This document shows, piece after piece, positions 1-7,600 of a stretch of 31,620 bases of DNA. Source of the DNA: UBA1227 sp964539045 (lineage in GTDB: Bacteria > Bacillota > Clostridia > Oscillospirales > Acutalibacteraceae); assembly GCA_964539045.1 (NCBI GenBank), contig CAZIHW010000126.1:1-31620 (forward strand), read 5' to 3'. The translations under genes and the position numbers were made by a program. Below the pieces are notes generated by a model, which ran no database searches, was not told where the DNA came from, and saw only the letters and a list, made by a program, of their open reading frames with translations. How positions within the stretch are numbered: position 1 is the stretch's first letter; each line of letters starts with the position of its first letter.

Positions 1-353
1 GGGATTTCCTTGATAACTGCCTGATAGTTCATTTGTTTGTCCTCCATAAGATAATTGATGATGGAGAGACGGATGCCGATATCATCCTGCTGCTTTTTCA
101 GCTTGTCGGCCTTTAATTTCAATACTTCCCCTACCGGTGCACCTGCAAGGATAGTTTTGATTTCCTCCACGGAAAGGTCAATCTGCCTGTATGCCTTGAT
201 TTTAGCTGCCTGCGCAAGCTGGCTTGTATCATAGAATCGATACCCGGTCAATTCGTCAATGTATGCGGGTATCAACAGACCTTCCTTTTCGTAGAATCGC
301 AAGGCTTTCACTGTTAGCAGTGACAACTTTGAAAAAATACCGATTTTCAGCAT
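1..353 (-). CDS. MerR-family transcriptional regulator (3' end outside window)
   Basis: DNA-binding activator/repressor of the MerR family. The visible 117 residues give an N-terminal winged helix-turn-helix (about residues 1-70, with the family-typical LRFYEKEGLL and the GYRFYD wing) followed by a helix of the dimerisation coiled coil (about 75-105). The last visible residues, MNYQAVIKEI, resemble the start of a GyrI-like effector-binding domain, as in BltR-type multidrug sensors, but that domain is cut off by the window edge. The second ATG (353) is chosen over the one at 359 because GGAGGT ends 7 nt before it, while the first ATG is only 1 nt away. A MerR-type promoter lies directly upstream, suggesting autoregulation. 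Two hand-counted 60-base lines are 47% GC, clearly above the neighbouring DUF genes. The ligand is unknown. Confidence 0.9.
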   Translation of the reverse strand, partial: MLKIGIFSKLSLLTVKALRFYEKEGLLIPAYIDELTGYRFYDTSQLAQAAKIKAYRQIDLSVEEIKTILAGAPVGEVLKLKADKLKKQQDDIGIRLSIINYLMEDKQMNYQAVIKEI

Positions 354-372
354 CTTCATCACCTCCGTAATT

Positions 373-403
373 ATCCTACAGTGTCCTCTAAGGGGAGAGT
401 CAA
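373..403 (-). promoter_or_regulatory. MerR-type promoter/operator with 19-bp spacer
   Basis: On the minus strand, -35 TTGACT (398-403) and -10 TAGGAT (373-378) are separated by 19 bases. The spacer contains the partial dyad CTCCCCTTAGAGG. Over-long 19-20 bp spacers with a central dyad are the hallmark of promoters that MerR proteins activate by untwisting DNA. It points into the merR gene, so the regulator probably controls itself and any genes downstream, outside this window. Confidence 0.8.
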
Positions 404-418
404 CAGCTAATTAATTAT

Positions 419-1024
419 TTATTCCTGATTCATTTGCAATTCCAATATTTCCTTTATATTGAAAAACTCGTTTTCGTACTTCGGATGAAACGATCGTAAT
501 TCATCAAGTACATATTTTCTTGGAAATTTATTAAGATATTGCTGTTCTTTCCAAATTGCATCTATGTATTGTGCTATCATATCAATCCCATCCAAGCTCA
601 TATCCAGTCCATATATGGGATAATCCATAGTTATTATTGTGTCCATAGGAGCATATTTTGCATCATAATACTTAAAGAAACCCAATAGAGCTTTTTCCAC
701 AGTGTCACGATAATTTCTATTACCGTAATCGTCAAAAAAGGTTAATAGCTGATTATATTTTTCTTGTGTATTTTTTACTTTTCTTATAACCGCTTCGTAA
801 CCAATTCTATATGCCGCTTCTGCACTCGGCTCAGATACAACTAAACAGTTTTCCTTTTCATAATTCCAATGTGCAATACAGTATATTGTCGCCTCCATAA
901 ATTGTCTGGCTCTCTCAAACGTTACCGAACTGCTTTCATGAGATGTAAATTGCTCCGTTAATCTTCCGACAATAGGAATTAGTTCTTCCATAGAATATGT
1001 AGCAATAACTTCATCCTTATTCAT
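419..1024 (-). CDS. Uncharacterised protein, DUF6179-like
   Basis: Protein of about 201 residues with no function I can name. The sequence recalls the DUF6179 family: an N-terminal segment with TSHESSSVTFERARQFMEA (about 27-45), a middle YGNRNYRDTVEKALLGFFKYYD, and a C-terminal part with TMDYPIYGLDMSLDGID and a KFPRKYVLDEL stretch. It looks soluble and mostly helical, without signal peptide or membrane segment. The start at 1024 (MNKDE) is preferred to the one four codons earlier because GGTGG lies just upstream and the ATG overlaps the end of the preceding DUF6323-like gene by 8 bases, so the two are probably translationally coupled. Low GC (two sampled 60-base lines about 25-28%, one 38%) sets it apart from the flanks. 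Family assignment is from memory and moderately sure. Confidence 0.7.
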   Translation of the reverse strand: MNKDEVIATYSMEELIPIVGRLTEQFTSHESSSVTFERARQFMEATIYCIAHWNYEKENCLVVSEPSAEAAYRIGYEAVIRKVKNTQEKYNQLLTFFDDYGNRNYRDTVEKALLGFFKYYDAKYAPMDTIITMDYPIYGLDMSLDGIDMIAQYIDAIWKEQQYLNKFPRKYVLDELRSFHPKYENEFFNIKEILELQMNQE

Positions 1025-1472
1025 TTTCCACCACAAACCTTCCTATGAATTTGTGCGTGGAACATCGAATATTTCTGGCGAATTCTTCTAAGCAAGTTCC
1101 CTCCAGATAGTCTAACGAACCATGACAAGTTTCATCAAATGTTTTTCTCATATATTCAATCAACTCATCATCTGTCAATTCATCCAAAGACTCATTCTTA
1201 TATAAATAAAAAATGTCCTGCAACCTTGAAAGCGTATATACATAATTATCCTGAAAAATATAAGAAGAATCACAAAAAGCATATATCAACTTTTCGATCA
1301 CACTTTTTCCGAATTCAATCCTTTGATGCTCCTGTAAACATTCTCTCCGAACAATCATTAATTCTTCAATATCCTGCTCTGACAGACTTAATCCGAATTG
1401 GCAGGTATACTCATTGCTTCGCAGTACTTCCTGTTTACTATGTTGAGGTAATGCCAATAAATAATCCTCCAC
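1017..1472 (-). CDS. Uncharacterised protein, DUF6323-like
   Basis: Soluble protein of 151 residues that I recognise as DUF6323-like. It has a conserved core FGLSLSEQD, then EFGKSVIEKLIYAFCDSSYI and a C-terminal DDELIEYMRKTF...CHGSLDYLEGTCLEEFAR region. No catalytic motif is evident. A longer reading frame exists upstream, but GTG at 1472 is chosen: GGAGGA (1479-1484) sits 6 nt before it and the family similarity starts there. It overlaps the following DUF6179-like gene by 8 bases. DUF6323 and DUF6179 proteins are, as I recall, commonly encoded side by side in Clostridia, so a shared function is likely but unknown. AT-rich composition suggests acquisition by transfer. Confidence 0.75.
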   Translation of the reverse strand: MEDYLLALPQHSKQEVLRSNEYTCQFGLSLSEQDIEELMIVRRECLQEHQRIEFGKSVIEKLIYAFCDSSYIFQDNYVYTLSRLQDIFYLYKNESLDELTDDELIEYMRKTFDETCHGSLDYLEGTCLEEFARNIRCSTHKFIGRFVVENE

Positions 1473-1502
1473 ACCAATTCCTCCAATCTCTATGGTGCGG
1501 TG

Positions 1503-1531
1503 ATTATACCTTATACATATATCCACTACAA
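1503..1531 (-). promoter_or_regulatory. Candidate promoter for the DUF6323/DUF6179 pair
   Basis: On the minus strand a perfect -10 TATAAT (1503-1508) is preceded at 17 nt by a weak -35 TTGTAG (1526-1531). It lies about 30 nt before the chosen GTG start at 1472, a normal distance. The good -10 and correct position favour a real promoter; the poor -35 suggests low or activated expression. Confidence 0.55.
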
Positions 1532-1571
1532 GTCTTGAAAAAAAGTCAATTTTGTGGTAATATAAACCCGT

Positions 1572-1618
1572 AGAAAAGAGAGAAAAGTGCAATTTTTGTA
1601 CGCTTTTCTCTCTTTTTT
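1572..1618 (-). terminator. Bidirectional hairpin terminator after the MATE gene
   Basis: A 14-bp perfect stem (1574-1587 with 1603-1616), extendable by two pairs, encloses an 11-nt loop and is flanked by T runs on both strands. It lies just beyond the stop codon of the MATE gene and before the promoter of the DUF pair, so it separates these two transcription units. The stem is purine/pyrimidine biased (AAAAGAGAGAAAAG). Confidence 0.8.
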
Positions 1619-1639
1619 ATTCTTTTTCAAAACTCCCGA

Positions 1640-3031
1640 TTATTTTATCTTCTCTATAGATCCGTCCTTTAATTGTCTGAGTGTTCTTATTCCGAAAGGA
1701 AGCGCGATTACAAATGCAAATACATCTGATATAGCCTGTGTGATCTCAATTCCCGTAAGCGGGTTCAAAATGTACGGCAAGATGAATATGAGAGGAATAA
1801 AAGCTATTCCCTGCCTTGTCATAGCAAGGATAGTTGCTTCAAGAGTTTTTCCTATGTTCTGCAGCATCATATTGCAAAGATTAGTATATGCGAACAACGG
1901 AAATACTACGATTTGAATTCTGAAGGTTTCGGCCGCTATCTTTGCGGCAGTCGGACTTGTGCCGACTATTGTATTTGTAAGTTGGTCGGAAAATACAAAG
2001 CCAATGCCTGAGATAATAACCAGAGCTACCGAGGATACTTTAAGTGCAAAGAAAAATGCCTCCCTTACCCTGTCGTATTTTCCTGCACCGTAGTTGAATC
2101 CGCAAACCGGCTGGAAGCCCTGGCCGAATCCGATCATTATGGACATAAAGAACATCATTATTTTTGTCGTACCGGTCATAGCAGCCTGAACAGCGTCAAT
2201 TACAGCCCCGTCAGCTATATAAATACCTATAGCGTGGTTGAGGCTTATGACAGCAACGGAAGCCAAACCCTGCCTGGCAAGACTCGGAAGACCGCCCTTA
2301 GCTATATTGGATATATAGCTTATTTTTTTTGAAATATTCTTTATACTTATCTTTATATTGTCACTTCTATACATACCTGTGAGAAGTATGAAAAAGCTTA
2401 TAACTTGGCTTATAGCGGTCGCAAAAGAAGCACCTGCAACACCCATGCCCAGTGTGAAAATGAATATCGGATCAAGCAGTACATTTAATACGGCGCCTGT
2501 GGTTATGCCTATCATCGCAAAAAATGCATTGCCCTGCATCCTCAGTTGATTGTTTATAACAAATGAACCACACATGAAAGGCATGGCCAGGAGAATATAT
2601 CTCATATACTCTACCGAATACCTAACGGAAGCTTCGGTTTTTGCCCCCAGTAAGACTGCTAATTGATCATTGAATAACATACCGAGAATGCAAAAGACAA
2701 TGCCGAAACTTATAGAGTAAAAAAATCCGGTTGCGGCCATCACCTGCGCATCTTCCCTGTCCTGCCTGCCCAATGCCCTTGATATATAATTTCCGGAACC
2801 GTGTCCGAAGAAGAAACCTACCGCTTGAATTATATTCATAAGAGGCATAACAATTCCAACCGCGGCAACCATACTGTCTACTTCTAACAGGCGTACAAAA
2901 AAAGTATCCGCCAAGTTGTACAGTGCAGTTACCAGCATACTTATTATCGTCGGCGCTGCAAGAGATAGAATAAGCCTGCTGACCGGACCGGTTGTCATTT
3001 TTTCATATTTTTCATCTGCTGACTTACTCAT
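1640..3031 (-). CDS. MATE-family multidrug/cation exporter
   Basis: Integral membrane antiporter of the MATE family (MOP superfamily), exporting drugs or metabolites in exchange for Na+ or H+. The 463 residues match the usual length, with about 12 hydrophobic segments in two six-helix halves. The N-terminal PVSRLILSLAAPTIISMLVTALYNLADTFFV stretch (about 16-46, positions only approximate) and the GFGQGFQPVCGFNYGAGK motif in the second half (about 303-320) are typical of the NorM/DinF-like bacterial branch. AAGGAG lies 10 nt before the ATG. It is 50 nt downstream of the Nudix gene and ends in a strong hairpin. The substrate cannot be read from the sequence. Confidence 0.92.
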   Translation of the reverse strand: MSKSADEKYEKMTTGPVSRLILSLAAPTIISMLVTALYNLADTFFVRLLEVDSMVAAVGIVMPLMNIIQAVGFFFGHGSGNYISRALGRQDREDAQVMAATGFFYSISFGIVFCILGMLFNDQLAVLLGAKTEASVRYSVEYMRYILLAMPFMCGSFVINNQLRMQGNAFFAMIGITTGAVLNVLLDPIFIFTLGMGVAGASFATAISQVISFFILLTGMYRSDNIKISIKNISKKISYISNIAKGGLPSLARQGLASVAVISLNHAIGIYIADGAVIDAVQAAMTGTTKIMMFFMSIMIGFGQGFQPVCGFNYGAGKYDRVREAFFFALKVSSVALVIISGIGFVFSDQLTNTIVGTSPTAAKIAAETFRIQIVVFPLFAYTNLCNMMLQNIGKTLEATILAMTRQGIAFIPLIFILPYILNPLTGIEITQAISDVFAFVIALPFGIRTLRQLKDGSIEKIK

Positions 3032-3081
3032 ACAATTTAAGCTCCTTAATAAATACGCTACTTATACAATATGCGCCCTAC

Positions 3082-3633
3082 TTAAATCCCCAGTAGTCTT
3101 GCGGCCTTTAAAATGGCAGTTTGAGTTTTAGAATCAGTAATGTTTCCGCTCATAACATCGTCTACAAGCTCCGATAATGGCTTTTTTTCAACATTTAAGA
3201 ATTCATCATCGTCCAGGTTCTGAGAGCCGAAATGCAGTCCCTGAGCCATAAACATGGTTATAGTCTCATCACAATATGCAGCCGCAGGATAGAACAACCC
3301 CATATCTGTCCATTTATCAGCTGTTATACCCGTTTCTTCTCTAAGTTCCCTCTTGGCAGCCTCCAGTATATTCTCATCAGGACTGTCGAGTTTTCCTGCG
3401 GGTATTTCAGTTATAACACCGTCTATGGGATATCTGTACTGTCTTTCTATTATAACCTCATTTTCATCAGTTACCGGAATTACACAGACTGCACCGATGT
3501 GTCTTACTACTTCCCTGACTGTGATATTGCCGTTCGGTAGCTTTACCTTGTCTTTTATAACGTGCAATATACAGCCGTCAAAAATCTCGTCTGTTGAAAG
3601 ATGTTCCTCTTTTAAGTTATCAAAATTCTTCAT
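3082..3633 (-). CDS. Nudix hydrolase, ADP-ribose pyrophosphatase type
   Basis: Cytoplasmic Mg2+-dependent hydrolase that probably cleaves ADP-ribose or similar nucleoside diphosphate sugars to AMP and a sugar phosphate. The Nudix box spans about residues 80-103, ending RELREETGI with the catalytic glutamates E99 and E100. It has one extra residue in the first gap compared with the textbook spacing. The upstream pattern VIERQYRYPIDGVITEIPAGK is characteristic of the NudF/ADPRase subfamily. Length (183 aa) is usual. AAAGG sits 8 nt before the ATG. No terminator separates it from the MATE gene downstream, so the two may be cotranscribed. Confidence 0.92.
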   Translation of the reverse strand: MKNFDNLKEEHLSTDEIFDGCILHVIKDKVKLPNGNITVREVVRHIGAVCVIPVTDENEVIIERQYRYPIDGVITEIPAGKLDSPDENILEAAKRELREETGITADKWTDMGLFYPAAAYCDETITMFMAQGLHFGSQNLDDDEFLNVEKKPLSELVDDVMSGNITDSKTQTAILKAARLLGI

Positions 3634-3654
3634 CAGATTTGCCTTTCTTTGTTA

Positions 3655-3704
3655 TACTTTATATTTCTTTATCTTGCTTTGTATCTCTATATCTTACTTT
3701 CGGT
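3655..3704. repeat. Degenerate 10-bp-period AT/pyrimidine-rich tract
   Basis: Between the DUF6873-like gene and the Nudix gene, five consecutive 10-base blocks resemble each other (TACTTTATAT, TTCTTTATCT, TGCTTTGTAT, CTCTATATCT, TACTTTCGGT on the plus strand). The period equals about one DNA helical turn. It may be a decayed tandem repeat or a phased T-tract upstream of the Nudix start; no clear -35/-10 pair was found in it. Confidence 0.45.
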
Positions 3705-3711
3705 TTTTTTA

Positions 3712-4338
3712 TTAAATAGCAATCACTCCGCCTATATCCAATAAAGTCTCTCCATGGCCGAGTTCTGTCATATAAAGTCCTTTTGATGTAATAAAATTTT
3801 TAATCCTGTCAAAATCGGGATGAGCCGAAATCTTTCCGAAAAAGTATACTGTATCATTTACGGTACAAGAAGCTCCGCCTATAAATCCATAGTCATAACC
3901 GGGCAGATTTACATGCCCTTTTTCTATTTTCAAAACGTCAAGCTTGTCCCATGCGGCATTATAAATACTATCGTCTTCTGTTATGATAGAAGTCTCGTTC
4001 AAAACAAGAATCGAACACTTTGTATAACCTTGAGCCGTGGGTATTATCTCAAGCCCTATATCCTTGGAATAATTCAGGATGTCAGGTGATGCGGTTTTTG
4101 GATTACAAATAAGATATCTTCCGACTTGTGCAACATTCAAAGGCACATCAAAGGGATATTTGTCTCCGAGCTCCTGCGTTTCAAAAAGCCTGTCCCCTAT
4201 TTTCACTTTCATAAGGTCTATGTGGTGCGCAACAGCAGCCGGAAGTTTTTCGCAAATTCCGACTTCTTCAAGCACAAATCCATACTCCGAGAAAGACTCT
4301 TTCAGCCATAAAGGGGCCTGTCCGCATAAAAGTCTCAT
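3712..4338 (-). CDS. DUF6873-like protein of the GME fold
   Basis: 208-residue cytoplasmic protein that resembles the DUF6873 family, assigned to the GME (guanidine-modifying enzyme-like) fold. Recognisable features are an HHID segment near residue 38, the repeated short beta-strand motifs such as GRYLICNP, GYTKCSILVLNETSIITED, GFIGGASCTVNDTVYFFG, and a C-terminal LLDIGGVIAI tail. GME proteins include arginine deiminase and amidinotransferases, but I cannot point to an intact catalytic triad, so no reaction is claimed. The start codon overlaps the stop of radA by 4 bases (ATGA), so it is the second gene of a radA operon. Family name is from memory. Confidence 0.75.
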   Translation of the reverse strand: MRLLCGQAPLWLKESFSEYGFVLEEVGICEKLPAAVAHHIDLMKVKIGDRLFETQELGDKYPFDVPLNVAQVGRYLICNPKTASPDILNYSKDIGLEIIPTAQGYTKCSILVLNETSIITEDDSIYNAAWDKLDVLKIEKGHVNLPGYDYGFIGGASCTVNDTVYFFGKISAHPDFDRIKNFITSKGLYMTELGHGETLLDIGGVIAI

Positions 4339-5708
4339 ATTACCGCCTCAAATGCCTGACTGATATATTTTACGCCGATGACCTCTATCTTTTCTTTTGT
4401 TTCCTTTGAAACCCCTTTAAGATTGTCTTTCGGTATTATAACTCGCTTAAAGCCTAAACGTGCAGCTTCTTTTATTCTTTGCTCGCAATGGCTCACGGAT
4501 CGTATCTCTCCGGCGAGTCCTATCTCACCGAATGCCAGAACATCATCCCTGACCACGGAATCCTTGAGACTTGAAACGAGGGCCAGAGCAACAGATAAGT
4601 CCGCTGCGGGTTCAAACAGCTTAAAACCGCCTACCACATTCAGATAAACATCGGTATTTGAGAAATAGTATCCCCCTCTTTTTTCAAGAACTGCAAGTAT
4701 CATATTTATTCTGTTGTAGTCAAATCCGTTTGACATACGGCGTGGATTTCCATAGGCAGTGGTTGTTACAAGACCTTGAACTTCGGCGAGAATAGGCCTG
4801 GTTCCCTCCATAGTACATGCGACACACGAACCGGAAGAATTTTTAGGTCTTCCCTCGAGCATCATCATGCTTGGGTTTTCAACCTGATGCAATCCATCAT
4901 CGAGCATTTCAAATACGCCTATCTCATTTGTTGAACCAAAACGATTTTTTACGGCTCTCAGAATTCTGTAAGAAAAGTTTCGCTCTCCCTCTATATACAG
5001 AACTGTATCCACTATATGCTCAAGGGTCTTAGGACCTGCTATATTGCCGTCTTTATTAACATGACCTACAACGATAACCGGTATATTAAGTTCCTTAGCA
5101 TGGCGCATTATAAAATTCGTAGACTCACGCACCTGAGTTAAACTTCCTGCCGAAGATGATAGTTCCGGCAACATAACCGTCTGTATAGAGTCTACTATCA
5201 CAAGATCGGGTTTGTCTGATTTTATATGTTCACAGATTATCTCAACATCTGTTTCACTCATTACAAAAAGATTGTTTGTTTTTACACCGAGCCTGTCGGC
5301 TCTGAGTTTAATTTGATGGGCACTTTCCTCACCCGAAACATATAGAATTTTAAGGGTTTCTCCGAGATGTTGACAGATTTGAAGGAGGATAGTGCTTTTT
5401 CCTATACCCGGATCACCTGATAAAAGAACCAAAGAGCCCTTTACCAAGCCGCCTCCGAGTACACGGTCAAATTCGGAAAGACCTGTCATGTAACGATGTT
5501 CCCCGTCAGCCTGGATATCTCCTATTTTTTGTACTGTTCCCCTTTTTCCTGAATTGTTCCTAAGTTTTGAAATGGAGGCCGGTTCTTCTGATATAACCCT
5601 TTCCTCCATACAATCCCACTCACCGCACTTAGGACACCTTCCGAACCATTTAGGGTTCTCATATCCGCATTCTTTACATACAAATAAGGATTTAATTTTA
5701 GAAGACAT
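4335..5708 (-). CDS. radA: DNA repair protein RadA/Sms
   Basis: RecA-like ATPase and branch-migration helicase acting in recombination, repair and natural-transformation-type strand exchange. Domains in order: N-terminal zinc finger (C11, C14, C25, C28), RecA-like ATPase with Walker A GDPGIGKST (98-106) and Walker B LVIVDS, the RadA-specific KNRFGS motif (about 255), and a C-terminal Lon-protease-like domain (about 280-457) lacking peptidase activity in this family. 457 residues is the normal length. It begins 10 nt after the amidase gene stop and overlaps the DUF6873-like gene by 4 bases. No sign of damage. Confidence 0.98.
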   Translation of the reverse strand: MSSKIKSLFVCKECGYENPKWFGRCPKCGEWDCMEERVISEEPASISKLRNNSGKRGTVQKIGDIQADGEHRYMTGLSEFDRVLGGGLVKGSLVLLSGDPGIGKSTILLQICQHLGETLKILYVSGEESAHQIKLRADRLGVKTNNLFVMSETDVEIICEHIKSDKPDLVIVDSIQTVMLPELSSSAGSLTQVRESTNFIMRHAKELNIPVIVVGHVNKDGNIAGPKTLEHIVDTVLYIEGERNFSYRILRAVKNRFGSTNEIGVFEMLDDGLHQVENPSMMMLEGRPKNSSGSCVACTMEGTRPILAEVQGLVTTTAYGNPRRMSNGFDYNRINMILAVLEKRGGYYFSNTDVYLNVVGGFKLFEPAADLSVALALVSSLKDSVVRDDVLAFGEIGLAGEIRSVSHCEQRIKEAARLGFKRVIIPKDNLKGVSKETKEKIEVIGVKYISQAFEAVI

Positions 5709-5718
5709 TTTACATCCC

Positions 5719-6453
5719 TCATCTTTCGGATGAATTTTTTTGCGCAGTTTTACAAAATGAGTTTACACCGTCAAAAACGGCCTGAGCTATCTGAGCTTGG
5801 TACTCTTCCTTTTGCAGCAACGAAGCTTCCGTAGGATTGGATATAAATCCGCACTCCACAAGCACAGCCGGTACAGTAGCATAGTAAAGAAGATATATGC
5901 TGCTGGTAGACTCTTTGATTTGACGCTCATTTTTCGGCTGCACTGATTTCTTTATAGAGGATTGTATACTTTGCGCTAATTCCTTACTCTCCTCATTGTT
6001 ACCCGAATAAAAAATCTGGGCACCTTTACAGGAAGGATTGTCGTAGTGATTCATGTGAATACTTACAAATATACAATTGGGTGTTTCACTTACGAGCTTA
6101 TGTCTGTTATGTATATCCGAAACCTTCTTTTCGCTCAGGGTTTTTGCTTCTTTTGAATATACGGCATAATCAGCATCACGGGTCAGTATAACCTTGTATC
6201 CGGATTTTTTCAGATACTCGGCTGTCTTCAGTGCTATCGGGAGATTGAGATCCTTCTCAACTACATCCCTTACACCGACTGCTCCGCCGTCCTCACCACC
6301 GTGTCCGGCATCTATTATAACAGTTTTGTATGTCCCTTTTGTAGTACCCTGTGTAAGTTTTGTATCGGAAACTGCACAAACGCCTATTGATAAGGCAAAG
6401 GTAGGTATCAATATAAGTGCCAAGGTTTTAATGAATCGTTTTTTTAATATCAT
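5719..6453 (-). CDS. cwlD: N-acetylmuramoyl-L-alanine amidase, CwlD-like
   Basis: Zinc amidase (Amidase_3) that removes the peptide side chain from muramic acid. CwlD does this in the spore cortex as the first step to muramic delta-lactam. A signal peptide/membrane anchor occupies residues 1-27. Zinc ligands are seen in IIDAGHGGEDGG (H51), the following glutamate E66, and SIHMNH; the catalytic glutamate is in LVECGFISNPTEA near the C terminus. The 244-residue length and single catalytic domain without cell-wall-binding repeats fit CwlD, and the ERQIKESTSSIYLLY region is CwlD-like. A vegetative amidase is the alternative. Its RBS region lies in the hairpin after the kinase gene. Confidence 0.85.
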   Translation of the reverse strand: MILKKRFIKTLALILIPTFALSIGVCAVSDTKLTQGTTKGTYKTVIIDAGHGGEDGGAVGVRDVVEKDLNLPIALKTAEYLKKSGYKVILTRDADYAVYSKEAKTLSEKKVSDIHNRHKLVSETPNCIFVSIHMNHYDNPSCKGAQIFYSGNNEESKELAQSIQSSIKKSVQPKNERQIKESTSSIYLLYYATVPAVLVECGFISNPTEASLLQKEEYQAQIAQAVFDGVNSFCKTAQKNSSER

Positions 6454-6458
6454 AATTT

Positions 6459-6493
6459 AAATCGCCCCATATCAATATTATGAGGCGATTTTT
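6459..6493 (-). terminator. Hairpin between the lipid kinase and cwlD genes
   Basis: A 10-bp stem with one G-U position on the minus-strand RNA (6459-6468 with 6482-6491) follows the stop codon of the diacylglycerol kinase family gene. The minus-strand T tail is short (TTTAAATT), so it may be a weak terminator or attenuator. The 3' arm GGGGCGATTT ends 5 nt before the cwlD ATG and contains the only purine-rich sequence that could act as its RBS. Confidence 0.6.
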
Positions 6494-6510
6494 GAAATTA
6501 TAAATTAAAT

Positions 6511-7548
6511 TTAGATGAGACCTCTTTGGAATATGAATCTCTTCTCGTCAATTTTGATGTCTCCGCTTATCTTTCCGCTCTTTATATCTTCAAAATATGT
6601 AGATGCTGCAGGTACATTGAATGTAAGGCCATTCTCTATGAGTTCAATAGTTATCTCATTTGTTCTATGGCACTCACCGTCAATATTTACATGGTTATTC
6701 TTTTGCTTTGTATCACGGATGACAAGCTTTTTACCACGGAGGTACATGCAGTCTCTGTGGTGAACGTGAGTAGCCTTGTTCTGCCAGTCATTCATCATAA
6801 CTTTGAGCATGATTATCCATGGGAGATTTCTCCTGAAAGCAACAACATCGAGCTGGTGGTCATCAATAACAGCAAAAGGAGCTACTTGTATACCTGAACC
6901 GTACCAACGTGAGTTACAACCAACGACAAATATGAAAGGTCCTTCGATTTTTTGTCCATCGAGCTCAACATCATAGTAATTCTTAACCTTTGTGAACATG
7001 CAATAGAGTCCGCCGAGGAAGTAAGAAAGATGTCCTGCTACTCCCGGAAGCTTTTTCATTTGACCCTGTACTGCACAAGCGTCTGCATCAAAGCCCATGG
7101 ATGCCTGATTTATGGCTATCTCATCCCCTGCTTTTATACAGTCAATACTTATAGGTGTGCCGTCAATCTGACCCTCAATATCAAGGAAAACATCGAGGTC
7201 ACCGAATAAACGTGTCCAGTCGTTACCGGAACCAAGAGGTACAACAGCAACCTGAGCGTTTGGATGTCCGTAAGCACCGTTTACAACTTCATAGAGAGTG
7301 CCGTCTCCGCCACATGCATAGAAACGAGCCGGTTTTCCGTTATCAGCTGTTTCTTTTACAAAACGTATACCGTCTCCGGGTGCCTGGGTGTAGTAAACTT
7401 CGTAATCAACACCCTTCTTTTTGCAAGCAGGCTCAATGACGTCTTTTACAAAGTTTGACTTGAGACCTTTTCCGGCTGTCGGATTTACGACAAAATAGTG
7501 CTTAAGACCCGATGTCTCAGTCTTTGTCGTTTTTGAAAATAAAGACAT
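6511..7548 (-). CDS. Diacylglycerol kinase family lipid kinase (YegS/DgkB/BmrU type)
   Basis: Soluble lipid or sphingosine-type kinase that phosphorylates a membrane lipid such as diacylglycerol, recycling it for phospholipid and lipoteichoic acid synthesis. The DAGK catalytic domain carries VNPTAGKG (21-28), the nucleotide-binding GGDGT motif (80-84) and PLGSGND (104-110). A YegS-like C-terminal beta domain follows, with GECHRTNEITIELI near residue 300. At 345 residues it is somewhat longer than the roughly 300 of DgkB; the extra residues are at the C terminus. AGGAG lies 9 nt before the ATG. Substrate is inferred from family only. Confidence 0.9.
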   Translation of the reverse strand: MSLFSKTTKTETSGLKHYFVVNPTAGKGLKSNFVKDVIEPACKKKGVDYEVYYTQAPGDGIRFVKETADNGKPARFYACGGDGTLYEVVNGAYGHPNAQVAVVPLGSGNDWTRLFGDLDVFLDIEGQIDGTPISIDCIKAGDEIAINQASMGFDADACAVQGQMKKLPGVAGHLSYFLGGLYCMFTKVKNYYDVELDGQKIEGPFIFVVGCNSRWYGSGIQVAPFAVIDDHQLDVVAFRRNLPWIIMLKVMMNDWQNKATHVHHRDCMYLRGKKLVIRDTKQKNNHVNIDGECHRTNEITIELIENGLTFNVPAASTYFEDIKSGKISGDIKIDEKRFIFQRGLI

Positions 7549-7600
7549 AATGGTTTACTCCTATCCAATAGATTTTGTATTTGAATTTTATTTGTTCCGA

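Noticed and set aside
1139..1573. 144-codon plus-strand frame opposite the DUF6323-like gene
   Set aside because: Antisense shadow; the opposite strand has family similarity, RBS and promoter.
1473..1592. 40-codon upstream extension of the DUF6323-like frame
   Set aside because: It would cover the promoter and part of the terminator; GGAGGA before GTG 1472 gives a better start.
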